The notes: generated from the letters alone by a model not told the origin. A stretch of 64,000 nucleotides of DNA from Mesorhizobium sp. 131-2-1 (GCF_016756535.1 NZ_AP023247.1:2232501-2296500), one strand, 5' to 3'. Counted from the first letter of the stretch, positions 52,651-61,372 are shown. Made by a program: numbers and translations.

Positions 52651-52880
52651 TCAGGACACGGTCGCGGCAGCAACTCCCGAAAGATGTCGCGCCATGCCGG
52701 CCTTGATTTTGACGGTCCTGCCAGTCGCCACCCGAGGGCAGCGCCCGTTCCAGACCACGCCGATCTCCACCCTTGCGGGCTTCGCCCAGCGTGCCATCGA
52801 AGGTTTTCACCGGCCTTCATGGCAGCATCGGTCCGCCGTTGGCGTTCGCACGCTTTCCGCGGCCCCGCCGACATCCGTCC
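52651..52880 (-). pseudogene. Decayed HU-like DNA-binding protein gene
   Basis: No intact gene exists here, but the three minus-strand frames each hold a piece resembling an HU protein in the right order. One frame gives TDAAMKAGENL (the end of helix 2 and first strand); another gives FDGTLGEARK; the third, from an ATG at 52795-52797 to a TGA at 52651, gives NGRCPRVATGRTVKIKAG and then a short tail, matching the GRNP-x-TG-x-x-V-x-I-x-A end of HU. Two frameshifts would join them. A strong terminator follows the last piece. The assignment rests on short matches, so other small DNA-binding proteins are possible. Confidence 0.4.
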
Positions 52881-53282
52881 CTCCAACAGGCAAGCCTGCT
52901 CTCGTTCTAGACCGTACGGGCCTCAGGAAATCCGCCGTTCCGCTTTTGCCTTTCGGCTGGGCGATCGGTAGCCGCCTGAGATGGGTTTAACGTACGCCGG
53001 GTAAGGGTTTTGGGGAACCGCCCCCAGCCTGTGGATAGCGGGATTATCGGGGACCAAGCCGAGCGGTGGAGAGATTTTTTCGGGAAGCCGACCAAAGAGG
53101 CGCGAAACGCGGCGGCGTGGCGGCCATCTTGCGATGATACGCATTGCCGGACATTCCGCGCTTGCCCCGCAAGGCGGCGCGGGCTTCAATACCGGCAAAG
53201 GATTCCAGGCGCAAGCGCTCCTGCCATTCCTAGATCAGGATAACGTTTCGTTGAATCGTCATCCCGATCTGACGCTTTGTTG
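52881..53282. other. Gap without recognised genes
   Basis: About 400 bp between the HU-like remnant and the 49-bp repeat. Open frames are short and have no family-like features. It may hold the former promoter of the HU-like gene. Confidence 0.3.
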
Positions 53283-53331
53283 GAGCATGATCTTTTCCGA
53301 AAACCGGTTCCCACTTTTCGGGATCATGCTC
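53283..53331. repeat. 49-bp palindromic rhizobial repeat
   Basis: Outer arms GAGCATGATC / GATCATGCTC are exact, with the inner parts TTTTCCGAAAACCGG and CCACTTTTCGG also partly complementary. Elements of this sequence are extremely frequent between genes in Mesorhizobium and related genera. Here it lies 13 bp before the TTG start of the lipid kinase gene. Confidence 0.75.
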
Positions 53332-53344
53332 TGGGGGAGGTTGC

Positions 53345-54283
53345 TTGAAGGTCGGAGTGGTTCTCAATCCGATTGCCGGCGGTGGCCGGCTGAAACGGCA
53401 CTGGCCGGAGGTCAGCGCTTCGTTGAAGAAGCATTTCGGCGATTTCGAGCTGCGCGAGACACAGGCCGAAGGCGACGCCGAAAGGCTGGCGCTCGACCTC
53501 GCCGCCTGCGGCTTCGATCTGGTCATCGCGGCGGGCGGCGACGGCACGGCCAGCGAAACGGCAGACGGTCTGCTGCAGGCCTTCGATGAAACCGGCCGAA
53601 CCTGCGAGCTCGGCCTGCTGCCCTGCGGCACCGGCATCGATTTCGCTCGCGGGCTCGGCCTGCCGGGCGACATCGACGCCACGCTCAAGCACATCGCCGA
53701 CGCCAAGCCGCGCAAGGTCGATGCCGGGCGCATCTGCTACATCGACGATCATGGTGCGCTGGCCAGCCGCCACTTCATCAACATCGCCAGCCTAGGCCTC
53801 TCCGGCGCGACGGATCGAGCGGTCAACGCCGACAAGCGCAAGGGTCGGGTTTCGGCCAAGGCGCTGTTCTTCTGGCGCACCGTGGTGGAGTTCGTCCGCT
53901 ACCGCTTCCAGGACGTCAGGATCACCGTCGACGATGGCGCTCCGGTCGAGGCGCGCATGGCGCTGGTGGCGGTCGCCAACGGAAAGTTTTTCGGCGGCGG
54001 CATGATGATCGCGCCCGATGCGGAACTCGGCGACGGCGCCTTCGACATCGTCATCCTGCGCGCGGCGAGCAAGCTGAGGCTGATCCTGGACATCCGGTTG
54101 CTTTATGGCGGACGGCACCGCAACCACCCGGCGATCACCATCCTGCGCGGCAAGAAAGTGGTTGTCGAACCGCTCGGTGATGTGGAAAAGAACGGCGCGC
54201 TGGTCGACATAGACGGTGAGTCGCCGGGCCGCATACCGGCGACGTTCGAGATCCTGCCCGGCGCGCTGACGCTCAGATACTGA
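53345..54283 (+). CDS. Diacylglycerol/lipid kinase, YegS-like
   Basis: A 312-residue cytoplasmic lipid kinase. The start is a TTG at 53345 with GGGGAGG placed 4-5 bp before it; no better start is available. The nucleotide-binding motif GGDGT is at 64-68, and the glycine-rich VVLNPIAGGGRLKRHW opens the domain. The region LLPCGTGIDFARGLGLP contains the second conserved block, and the C-terminal domain has NGKFFGGGMMIAPDAELGDG, typical of DAGK-type enzymes. The likely substrate is diacylglycerol or a related lipid. It is monocistronic. Confidence 0.9.
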   Translation: MKVGVVLNPIAGGGRLKRHWPEVSASLKKHFGDFELRETQAEGDAERLALDLAACGFDLVIAAGGDGTASETADGLLQAFDETGRTCELGLLPCGTGIDFARGLGLPGDIDATLKHIADAKPRKVDAGRICYIDDHGALASRHFINIASLGLSGATDRAVNADKRKGRVSAKALFFWRTVVEFVRYRFQDVRITVDDGAPVEARMALVAVANGKFFGGGMMIAPDAELGDGAFDIVILRAASKLRLILDIRLLYGGRHRNHPAITILRGKKVVVEPLGDVEKNGALVDIDGESPGRIPATFEILPGALTLRY

Positions 54284-54375
54284 ATCAAGATGTTGAGGTT
54301 CTGATTCAGGCAGTTGACGGCTTGATTCCGACCAGCCGCCCAATTCGCTGAAATTGCTTGTAAAGTTTAGCCGCC

Positions 54376-55299
54376 TCAGATTTCCAGCCTGGCCGGGAAG
54401 CCAGGCGCGCGCAGGTCCGTTCCGACCGTGTCCTCTAGCAGTTTGACGATCATGGTCGACCAGGCGCCACCGCCATAGGTCTCCTTGCCCTGTTCGAAAA
54501 TCGCGTTGACGCGGGAAGCGAGATCGAGCGGCACGCCGAAATCCTTGCCCATATTAAGCGCGAAGCCGAGGTCCTTCAGCGCCAGGTCCATGGTGAAGCC
54601 GATGTCGTATGAGCCGTTGAGCACCAACTGGCTTTCGGTCTCATGGACGAAGCTGTTGCCGGAGGAAGCGACGATGGCGTGGTACGACTGGGCGAGGTCG
54701 AGCCCGCCCTGTTTGGCCAGCATCAGCGCCTCGCCGGCGGCGACGAGATGGATGAAGGCCAGCATGTTGGTGATGACCTTGATCACCGCCGCCGAGCCGA
54801 CCGGTCCCATCAGGAACGACTTGGCACACATCGCCTCGATTGCCGGCCGGTGCCGTTCGTAGAGCGCCGCATCGCCGCCGACCAGCGCGGTGATTTTTCC
54901 AACCGCCGCCAGATGCACGCCGCCGGTGACCGGGCATTCGAGTGTCTGGATTTCTTTCGCCGAAGCAAGTGCAGCGAGCCGGAGGATATCGTCGCGGCCG
55001 TTGGTCGACATCTCGATCCAGGTGCCGCCGGCGGGCAGTCCGTCCAGCAGCCCGTCGGGGCCGGCAAGCACCGCTTCGCTGACCTTGGGCGAGGGCAGGC
55101 AAGAGATCGCATTGCCGGCGCCGGCGGCGGCTTCGGCCGGGCTTTTCGCGGCCGTCGCGCCGAGCGCGACCAGGCGCTCGATCGCCACCGGATCGCGATC
55201 GAAGACGGTGACCGCGAATCCGTTGCGGACCAGGCTGGCGGCGAGATGGCCGCCGAGATGGCCAAGGCCGATGAAGGCGTAAGCGGGTCGCGCGGTCAC
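54376..55299 (-). CDS. NAD(P)-dependent 3-hydroxyisobutyrate dehydrogenase-type oxidoreductase
   Basis: A 307-residue beta-hydroxyacid dehydrogenase, started at the GTG at 55297-55299. The Rossmann loop FIGLGHLGGHLA is at the N-terminus, the substrate-binding PVTGGVHLA follows, and the catalytic lysine lies in IKVITNMLAFIH. The C-terminal helices (DLALKDLGFALNMGKDFGVP) fit the family. It reduces or oxidises a 3-hydroxy acid such as tartronate semialdehyde, hydroxyisobutyrate or a sugar-acid product. Its start overlaps the upstream enolase-superfamily gene by 4 bp (GTGA). It is the last gene of a three-gene operon. Confidence 0.9.
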   Translation of the reverse strand: MTARPAYAFIGLGHLGGHLAASLVRNGFAVTVFDRDPVAIERLVALGATAAKSPAEAAAGAGNAISCLPSPKVSEAVLAGPDGLLDGLPAGGTWIEMSTNGRDDILRLAALASAKEIQTLECPVTGGVHLAAVGKITALVGGDAALYERHRPAIEAMCAKSFLMGPVGSAAVIKVITNMLAFIHLVAAGEALMLAKQGGLDLAQSYHAIVASSGNSFVHETESQLVLNGSYDIGFTMDLALKDLGFALNMGKDFGVPLDLASRVNAIFEQGKETYGGGAWSTMIVKLLEDTVGTDLRAPGFPARLEI

Positions 55300-56507
55300 G
55301 GCATCAACGGCGTCTGCATCATCTGCAGATGCAGGTCCTTGCCGCTGTAGGGATGCGCCTCGCAAACCGCCTCGTTGAGCTCGACGCCGAGGCCGGGCTC
55401 CTTCGACGGGATGACGTTGCCGTGCTGCCATTCGATCTTCTTCTTGAGCAGCTTCTCGTGAAAACCGTCCCACTGCTTCAGCGATTCCAGGATGAGGAAG
55501 TTGGGTAGCGTCACCGCCAGCTGGATGTTGGCGGCGCCGACGATCGGCCCGCAATAGCAGTGCGGCGCGACCTGGATGTGATAGGCCTCGGCCATGGCGG
55601 CGATCTTCTTGGTCTCCAGTATGCCGCCGGAACGGCCGAGGTCGGGCTGCAGGATGGTCGCGGCGCGGTTCTCGATGACGCGGGCGAACTCGAATTTCGT
55701 CGTTAGCCGTTCGCCGGTGGCGATCGGAATGGATGTGCCGCGCGCCACCTGCGCCATCACTTCCGGCATGTCCGGCGGCACCGGCTCCTCGAACCACAGC
55801 GGATCATAGGGCTCGATGGCGCGGGCGAGACGCAGCGCCCCCGACGCGGTGAACTGACCGTGGGTGCCGAACAATATGTCGGCCCTGGTGCCGACCGCCT
55901 CGCGGATCGCCTTGACCATGCGGGCGGAGAGATCGATGTCGATCAGGCGCGGCTGATGGCCGTCGAAGGCGGTGTAGGGGCCGGCCGGGTCGAGCTTCAC
56001 CGCGTTGAACCCCTGCTTGACATATTCGAGCGCGCAAGCGGCGGCCAGGTCGGGATCGTTGTAGACATTCTTGCCGCGTGCGTCCTCCGAATGGACGCTG
56101 CCGGTGTGCGGGTAGAGATAGGTGTAGGAGCGCAGCGTCTCGTGCACCTGGCCGCCAAGCAATTTGTAGACCGGCTTGTTCGCCTCCTTGCCGATGATGT
56201 CCCAGCAGGCCATTTCCAGCGCCGAGAAACAGCCCATGCCGGAGACGTCGGGGCGCTGGGTGAAGCCGGAGGAATAGATGCGCCGGAACAGGTTCTCGAT
56301 GTCGTGCGGGTCGCGGCCGACAAGATAACGCTCGGCCATGTCCTCGATCATCGTGGCGGTGACGTGGCCGGAGAAGGTGGCGTTGTAGGCCTCGCCATAA
56401 CCGACCACGCCGCCATCAGTGGTGAGCTTGACGAAGATGAAATACTTGCCGCCTATGCCGGGCGGCGGGTTGCCGACAACCCAGGTCTTGACGTCGGTGA
56501 TCTTCAT
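55296..56507 (-). CDS. Mandelate racemase/muconate lactonizing enzyme family protein
   Basis: A 403-residue enolase-superfamily enzyme. TGGAGGATC precedes the ATG at 56505-56507. The barrel begins near residue 130; the lysine motif is VKLDP (170-173). Metal ligand positions E240/E241 (WFEEPVPP) and E266 (ATGERL) are present. The position of the first aspartate ligand reads FGTHGQ (213-218), with glycine instead. H216 is in the place of a catalytic histidine. By overall layout it is closest to the sugar-acid dehydratases of the family. It overlaps both neighbours by 4 bp. Confidence 0.9.
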   Translation of the reverse strand: MKITDVKTWVVGNPPPGIGGKYFIFVKLTTDGGVVGYGEAYNATFSGHVTATMIEDMAERYLVGRDPHDIENLFRRIYSSGFTQRPDVSGMGCFSALEMACWDIIGKEANKPVYKLLGGQVHETLRSYTYLYPHTGSVHSEDARGKNVYNDPDLAAACALEYVKQGFNAVKLDPAGPYTAFDGHQPRLIDIDLSARMVKAIREAVGTRADILFGTHGQFTASGALRLARAIEPYDPLWFEEPVPPDMPEVMAQVARGTSIPIATGERLTTKFEFARVIENRAATILQPDLGRSGGILETKKIAAMAEAYHIQVAPHCYCGPIVGAANIQLAVTLPNFLILESLKQWDGFHEKLLKKKIEWQHGNVIPSKEPGLGVELNEAVCEAHPYSGKDLHLQMMQTPLMP

Positions 56508-58120
56508 TTCTGATCCTCCAGAACCAGTTCGGCGCCTTTCCATCCGGTAAGGATCGAGGCGGCGTTGGTGTTGCCGGTGATGTTGTCGGGAAAGATCGAG
56601 GCGTCGATGACGCGCAAGCCGCTGAGCCCGTGCACCCTGAGGCGCGGATCGACGACGGCGCGCGCTGCGTCAGGCCCCATGCGGCAGGTCGAGACCGGGT
56701 GGTAGACGGTGCCCGAGCGTTTCCTGAAATCCTGAATCAGGTCGGCATCGGAAGTGATTGAAGGACCGGGCAGAACCTCTTCCTCGATGATCTCGGCCAT
56801 TGCCGGCATCGAGGCGATTTTCCTGACGAACTTCACCGCCGCCAGCATCTCGTCGACATCGGCATTCGTCGAATACGCGTTCGGCGTGATCCGTGGATAG
56901 TCGCGTGGATTCTTCGAGCGGATCATGATCTCGCCACGGCTCGAAGGACGGCAGTTCGAAAGGCCGATCGAAAAGCCCGGCCACGGGTCGGGGGTCAGGA
57001 TCGGTCGCTCGCCGCTCTTCGGGATGACGGTGGAGAAGGCCTGGAAATAGAGCTGCATGTTGGGGCGCGAAAGGGCCGGGTCGGTGCGGAAGAAGCCGCC
57101 GGCATTGTTCATCGACAGCGACAGCGGACCCGAGCGCAACAGCACGTATTGCATGCCGACCAGGAGCTTGCCCCACCAGGGACGCAGGATCTGGTTGAGC
57201 GTCGGTAGCTTGCCCTTGAAGGTGTAGTTGATGCCGACATGGTCCTGCAGGTTCGCGCCGACATTCTCGTTGGCGTGGACGATCGGAATGCCGAGGCCGC
57301 CGAGCAGCGCCGACGGGCCGACGCCTGAGAGCTGCAGCAGCTGCGGCGAGTTGATGGAGCCGCCCGACAGGATGACTTCGCGGCCAGCACGGACGCTCTT
57401 CGTCTCGCCGTTGTGCAGATATTCGACGCCGACGGCGCGCTTGCCTTCGAACAGGATTTTCGTCGCCAGCGCGTTGGTCTCGACGCGCACGTTCTTGCGC
57501 TTCATCGCCGGGCGCAGGAAGGCACGGGCGGTCGACATGCGCCGGCCGTTCCTTGTGGTGATCTGGTAGATGCCGACGCCTTCCTGGGAGGCGCCGTTGA
57601 AATCCGGGTTGAGCGGCAGGCCTGCCTGCTGGCCGGCCGCAAGGTAGCGTTTCGTCAGCGGGTGGACGGCGTTCGAGCAATCGGTGACGTGCAGCGGACC
57701 GCCGACGCCGCGCCATTGGTCGGCGCCGGCCTCATTGTCCTCCAGCGCCTTGAAGGCGGGGAGCAGGTCGTCGTAGCTCCAGCCTGGATTGCCGGCGTCC
57801 CGCCAGGCGTCGAAATCCTCGCGCGCGCCCCTGATGTACACCATGGCGTTGATCGAACTGGAACCGCCGAGCAGCTTGCCGCGCGGCCAGTGGTCGGCAT
57901 TGCCGGCGAGGCCCGGATCGGGTTCGGCCTTGTAGTTCCAGTTGACGGCCGGGTCGAAGAAGGTCTTGCCGTAGCCGAGCGGCATCTGGACGTAGAAACG
58001 GCGGTCGGTGCCGCCGGCTTCCAGCACCAGGACCGAGAAACGGCCCGAGGCCGACAGTCTCTCCGCCAGGACCGAGCCGGCCGAGCCGGAGCCGACGATG
58101 ATGAAATCATAGGTCTGCAT
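56504..58120 (-). CDS. GMC-family FAD-dependent oxidoreductase (choline dehydrogenase-like)
   Basis: A 538-residue flavoprotein. The FAD-binding loop DFIIVGSGSAGSVLAERL is at the N-terminus, the GMC signature 1 at RGKLLGGSSSINAMVYIRG, and signature 2 at GSINSPQLLQLSGVGPS. The catalytic His in VYHPVSTCRMG and the Asn in DNITGNTNAAS are present. It is not true BetA: no choline or betaine genes are nearby. It probably oxidises an alcohol or polyol to an aldehyde that feeds into the two downstream enzymes of the operon. It is the first gene, with a 4-bp overlap. Confidence 0.92.
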   Translation of the reverse strand: MQTYDFIIVGSGSAGSVLAERLSASGRFSVLVLEAGGTDRRFYVQMPLGYGKTFFDPAVNWNYKAEPDPGLAGNADHWPRGKLLGGSSSINAMVYIRGAREDFDAWRDAGNPGWSYDDLLPAFKALEDNEAGADQWRGVGGPLHVTDCSNAVHPLTKRYLAAGQQAGLPLNPDFNGASQEGVGIYQITTRNGRRMSTARAFLRPAMKRKNVRVETNALATKILFEGKRAVGVEYLHNGETKSVRAGREVILSGGSINSPQLLQLSGVGPSALLGGLGIPIVHANENVGANLQDHVGINYTFKGKLPTLNQILRPWWGKLLVGMQYVLLRSGPLSLSMNNAGGFFRTDPALSRPNMQLYFQAFSTVIPKSGERPILTPDPWPGFSIGLSNCRPSSRGEIMIRSKNPRDYPRITPNAYSTNADVDEMLAAVKFVRKIASMPAMAEIIEEEVLPGPSITSDADLIQDFRKRSGTVYHPVSTCRMGPDAARAVVDPRLRVHGLSGLRVIDASIFPDNITGNTNAASILTGWKGAELVLEDQK

Positions 58121-58327
58121 GATGGATGTGGGCGGCTCCGGAAATCTGGCCGCAGCCTAGACGGGGTGGGTTCGCCAAGTCGCCGGGCCTTCCGGCATCG
58201 GTTGTGAAAAAAGCGACTGCGATACCTGGTCGAGTTGCGGGATAACCCGACAATCCCGCTTGAAATGCACTGGGTCGAGAGCTTATGCGATGGCATCGAG
58301 CAATCCGCGGAAGGCAGGAGATCCAAT

Positions 58328-59269
58328 ATGCGCACCCTCTCCGATGCCTTCATCCCGGAACTGCCCGGCTACTACAAGGGCAAGGTCCGCGAAAACTACG
58401 ACCTGCCCGACGGCAGGCGCATCATCATCGCCACCGACCGCCTCAGTGCCTTCGACACCATCCTGGCCTCGATCCCGTTCAAGGGCGAGATCCTCACCCA
58501 GACCGCCCGCTACTGGTTCGAGGAAACGGCCGATATCTGCCCGAACCATGTTCTCGAATACCCCGACCCCAATGTCGTCGTTGGCACGCGGCTCGACATC
58601 CTGCCGGTCGAGATCGTCGTGCGCGGCTATCTGGCGGGAACCACCAGCACCTCGATCCTGACAAGGTATCGGAAGGGCGAGCGGGCCATGTATGGCATGA
58701 CCCTGCCGGACGGCCTGCGCGACAACGAGAAGCTGGCCGAGCCGGTCATCACGCCGACGAGCAAGGCCATGGACGGCGGCCATGACGAGCCGCTGTCGAA
58801 AGCCGAGATCCTCGAACAGGGTCTTCTGACGCAGGCGCAGTGGGATACGGTGTCGGACTACGCCTTGCGGCTGTTCGCCCGCGGCCAGGCGCGCGCCGCC
58901 GAACGCGGCCTCATCCTCGCCGATACGAAATACGAATTCGGCACCGACAAGAGCGGAGCGATCATCCTGGCCGACGAGATCCATACGCCGGACAGCAGCC
59001 GCTACTGGATCGCGGCGAGCTATGAGCAGGCCTTCGCGAGCGGCAGCCGGCCCGATAGCTTCGACAAGGATTTCATCCGGTCGTGGGTCGCGGCGCGCTG
59101 CGATCCCTACAGGGATCCGATCCCGGCTATACCGGACGAAATCGTCGAACAAGCCTCTCGGGTCTATGCGCAGGCCTATGAGGCGATCACGGGCAAGAAA
59201 TTCGTCCCCGACGTTTCAGGCGCCACCGTGCTCGATCGCATCCGCTCGAACCTCCAGCGTTATTTCTAG
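58328..59269 (+). CDS. purC: Phosphoribosylaminoimidazolesuccinocarboxamide synthase
   Basis: SAICAR synthetase of purine synthesis, joining aspartate to CAIR with ATP. The ATG at 58328 has GCAGGAG upstream and gives 313 residues. The features [53 protein letters not shown] and DTKYEFG are typical. This is the long alphaproteobacterial form and not the shorter type that is linked to purS-purQ. It stands alone, and a second PurC may exist elsewhere in the genome. Confidence 0.95.
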   Translation: MRTLSDAFIPELPGYYKGKVRENYDLPDGRRIIIATDRLSAFDTILASIPFKGEILTQTARYWFEETADICPNHVLEYPDPNVVVGTRLDILPVEIVVRGYLAGTTSTSILTRYRKGERAMYGMTLPDGLRDNEKLAEPVITPTSKAMDGGHDEPLSKAEILEQGLLTQAQWDTVSDYALRLFARGQARAAERGLILADTKYEFGTDKSGAIILADEIHTPDSSRYWIAASYEQAFASGSRPDSFDKDFIRSWVAARCDPYRDPIPAIPDEIVEQASRVYAQAYEAITGKKFVPDVSGATVLDRIRSNLQRYF

Positions 59270-59361
59270 CGGTCAAGCGAGCCTGTTGCGTGACAGCTTT
59301 CCACTCATTGCGGCGCTGTCCGCGACGCGTTGACCTGCCGGCGCCGTGACGCTATGGGATC

Positions 59362-59784
59362 ATGTCATCGATCTCGGGGAATTTTGGCATGGTGCACTAC
59401 GCGGACGGACGGCCGATCGGCGACCTGACCTTGCGCACGCTCGCCATGCCATCCGACGCCAATGCCGCCGGCGACATTTTTGGTGGCTGGGTGATGGCGC
59501 AGATGGACCTTGCCTGCGGCATTCGCGCTGCCGAGCGCGCCAAGGGCCGTGTGGTGACGGCAGCAGTCAAGGAGATGTCCTTCGCCAAGCCGATGAAGAT
59601 CGGCGACACGCTGTGCATCTACACGCATGTCGAGCGCGTCGGCCGTACCTCGATGATGCTCAAGGTCGAGGCCTGGGCGCAACGCTACCTTTCCGACCTG
59701 ATGGAGAAGGTCACCCACGCCGATTTCGTCATGGTGGCGCTCGACGGCGAGGGCAAGCCGAAGGCAGTTCCAGCCGAAGGCTGA
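59362..59784 (+). CDS. Acyl-CoA thioesterase (YciA-type hotdog)
   Basis: A 140-residue hotdog thioesterase. LRTLAMPSDANAAGDIFGGWVMAQMDLACG is the family signature; the aspartate in the ANAAGDIFGGW motif is the catalytic one. VVTAAVKEMSFAKPMKIGD and YTHVERVGRTSM complete the fold. It hydrolyses medium- to long-chain acyl-CoA. The start at 59362 gives MSSISGNFGMVHYADG; an ATG nine codons later is also possible. Confidence 0.92.
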   Translation: MSSISGNFGMVHYADGRPIGDLTLRTLAMPSDANAAGDIFGGWVMAQMDLACGIRAAERAKGRVVTAAVKEMSFAKPMKIGDTLCIYTHVERVGRTSMMLKVEAWAQRYLSDLMEKVTHADFVMVALDGEGKPKAVPAEG

Positions 59785-59900
59785 CGCAACTCCGATTCTC
59801 AAAATCCGGGACTTTGTAACATCACCCACATGGGAGTTGCGTTGCGCGACATCCAACCGTTGCCTCCAAACCCAATTGTGCGGGCGTTGGAGGAAAGACA

Positions 59901-60104
59901 ATGCGTCAACACATGCTGAACGGTTGGCTTGTGGCAGCCCTGTTCGCCCTGGTCTGTCTGCTTGGCACAACGGCGTATGTCGAAGTCAAAAAGGACCTCC
60001 CCAAAGCCACGTGTTTGCACGGCGAAAGAGCGCCCCCAGGGTTGGCGTTGGGGTGCGAAAGCTGCAACCCCGTATCATGCGATATGAACGCACCAAAGAC
60101 CTGA
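59901..60104 (+). CDS. Small secreted or membrane-anchored cysteine-containing protein
   Basis: A 67-residue protein with a strong ribosome binding site (GGAGGAAAG) before the ATG at 59901. Residues 9-27 (WLVAALFALVCLLGTTAYV) form a signal anchor or signal peptide. The rest holds four cysteines in a C-x13-C-x2-C-x4-C spacing, ending with DMNAPKT. No domain is recognised. The strong start signal is the main reason for accepting it. Confidence 0.55.
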   Translation: MRQHMLNGWLVAALFALVCLLGTTAYVEVKKDLPKATCLHGERAPPGLALGCESCNPVSCDMNAPKT

Positions 60105-60275
60105 TTGGTGATCGCTCGAGCGTGATCCTCGATGCCAGAACCGATCGTCCATCGGCTCGGTGATGCAAGCTGGTCGGAGGTGCTCAGAGAAACTCGCAGA
60201 GCGACGTTCCTGCGCACTCTTGGAGCAGGCGACATGTTGCGTTGCGAAATCTGCGGCCCTTGCCGCGCAAGGGTT

Positions 60276-60644
60276 TCAGCCGTGCAGGCCGTCGAATTTT
60301 TCGCGCGCTGTCCTGACGCGGTCGGTGTTCCTGCGCGCCCATTCACCAAGCGCGCCGACGGGCACAAGCAGTTCGTGACCGAGTTCCGTCAGCTCGTAGT
60401 CGACACGTGGCGGGATGGTCGGAAACACCTTTCGCGTGACGAAGCCGTCGCGCTCCAGACCGCGCAAGGTGGTGGTCAGCATCTTCTGCGAGATGCCGCC
60501 GACAGCGCTGCGCAATTCGTTGAAGCGCATCGGTCCGCCGCCCAATTTTCCGACCACCAGAACGGTCCATTTGTCGCCGATCCGCTGCAGGATCTCAGAC
60601 ACCGCTCGGCAGTCCTCGGTGTTGTGGGGGTGCCTCAGTAACAA
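60276..60644 (-). CDS. HxlR family transcriptional regulator
   Basis: A 122-residue winged-helix regulator. AAGGAGG lies 7 bp before a TTG at 60642-60644, and I accept that start. The family pattern is clear: CRAVSEILQRIGDKWTVLVVGKL, MRFNELRSAVGGISQKMLTTTLRGLERDG and the wing PPRVDYELTELGHELL. The cysteine at residue 12 (within EDCRAV) is in the place where HxlR-type redox sensors such as YodB carry their reactive cysteine. The divergent FMN reductase gene is the probable target, and an inverted repeat lies between. Confidence 0.9.
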   Translation of the reverse strand: MLLRHPHNTEDCRAVSEILQRIGDKWTVLVVGKLGGGPMRFNELRSAVGGISQKMLTTTLRGLERDGFVTRKVFPTIPPRVDYELTELGHELLVPVGALGEWARRNTDRVRTAREKFDGLHG

Positions 60645-60691
60645 AAACGTGCCTCCTTGCGCGCTGGTTTGGCAGTATCACATATAGCGCC

Positions 60692-60708
60692 GGTATCCAA
60701 ACGATACC
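60692..60708. promoter_or_regulatory. Inverted repeat, candidate HxlR operator
   Basis: Perfect 6-bp arms GGTATC / GATACC with a 5-bp spacer, located between the divergent HxlR regulator and FMN reductase genes, 26 bp before the latter's ATG. Another GTATC lies 17 bp upstream. Confidence 0.55.
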
Positions 60709-60734
60709 AGAAATTCCCGTTAGGAGAGCCCCTT

Positions 60735-61340
60735 ATGTCCAAGCCCAAAATCGCCATTGTCGTCGGTTCGACGCGCGCCGCCCGCTTCGCCGACGTGCCG
60801 ACGGAGTGGATCGCCAAGATCGCCAAGCAGCATGCGGACATCGACGTCGAAGTCGTCGACCTGCGCGACTTCCCGCTGCCTTTCTTCGACGAGGTCGCGT
60901 CGTCCGCCTGGGCACCGTCGCAGAACGAAGTGGCGCAGCGCTGGCAGAAGAAGGTCGCCGGGTTCGACGGCTTCATCTTCACCGCCGCCGAGTACAACCA
61001 CGGTCCGACGGCCGTGCTGAAGAACGCCATCGACTACGCTGCCAATGAATGGAACAAGAAGCCGGCCGGGTTCGTCGGCTATGGCAGCGTCGGTGGTGCG
61101 CGCGCCGTCGAACAGCTGCGCCTGCATGCCGTCGAGCTGCAGATGGCGCCGGTCAAGTCGGCCGTCCATATCGCCTGGGGCGATTTCCTGGCGGTCCGCC
61201 AGGGCGAGAAGAAGCTCGAGGATTTCGAGCATCTGAACCAGGCCGCCGCCGCGCTCGTCAACGACGTCGCCTGGTGGGCCAAGGTCCTGAAGGCGGCACG
61301 CGCGGCTGATGCCATCGCCGAGGAAGCCAAGGCGGCCTGA
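60735..61340 (+). CDS. NADPH-dependent FMN reductase family protein
   Basis: A 201-residue flavodoxin-fold oxidoreductase. The ATG at 60735 has TAGGAGAG upstream. FMN-binding features are IVVGSTRAARFADVPTEWI and TAAEYNHGPTAVLKNAIDYAANEW; YGSVGGARAVEQLR is also typical. It probably reduces quinones, azo compounds or other electrophiles, like its relatives controlled by HxlR regulators. It is single and ends in a strong terminator. Confidence 0.92.
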   Translation: MSKPKIAIVVGSTRAARFADVPTEWIAKIAKQHADIDVEVVDLRDFPLPFFDEVASSAWAPSQNEVAQRWQKKVAGFDGFIFTAAEYNHGPTAVLKNAIDYAANEWNKKPAGFVGYGSVGGARAVEQLRLHAVELQMAPVKSAVHIAWGDFLAVRQGEKKLEDFEHLNQAAAALVNDVAWWAKVLKAARAADAIAEEAKAA

Positions 61341-61372
61341 GCCGCATCGAGATTATCCTCCCAAGGGATATG

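Noticed and set aside
52470..52886. A 138-codon minus-strand frame as an intact gene
   Set aside because: It runs through the perfect terminator stem at 52605-52639, and only short parts look protein-like. The region is better explained as a frameshifted HU-like remnant.
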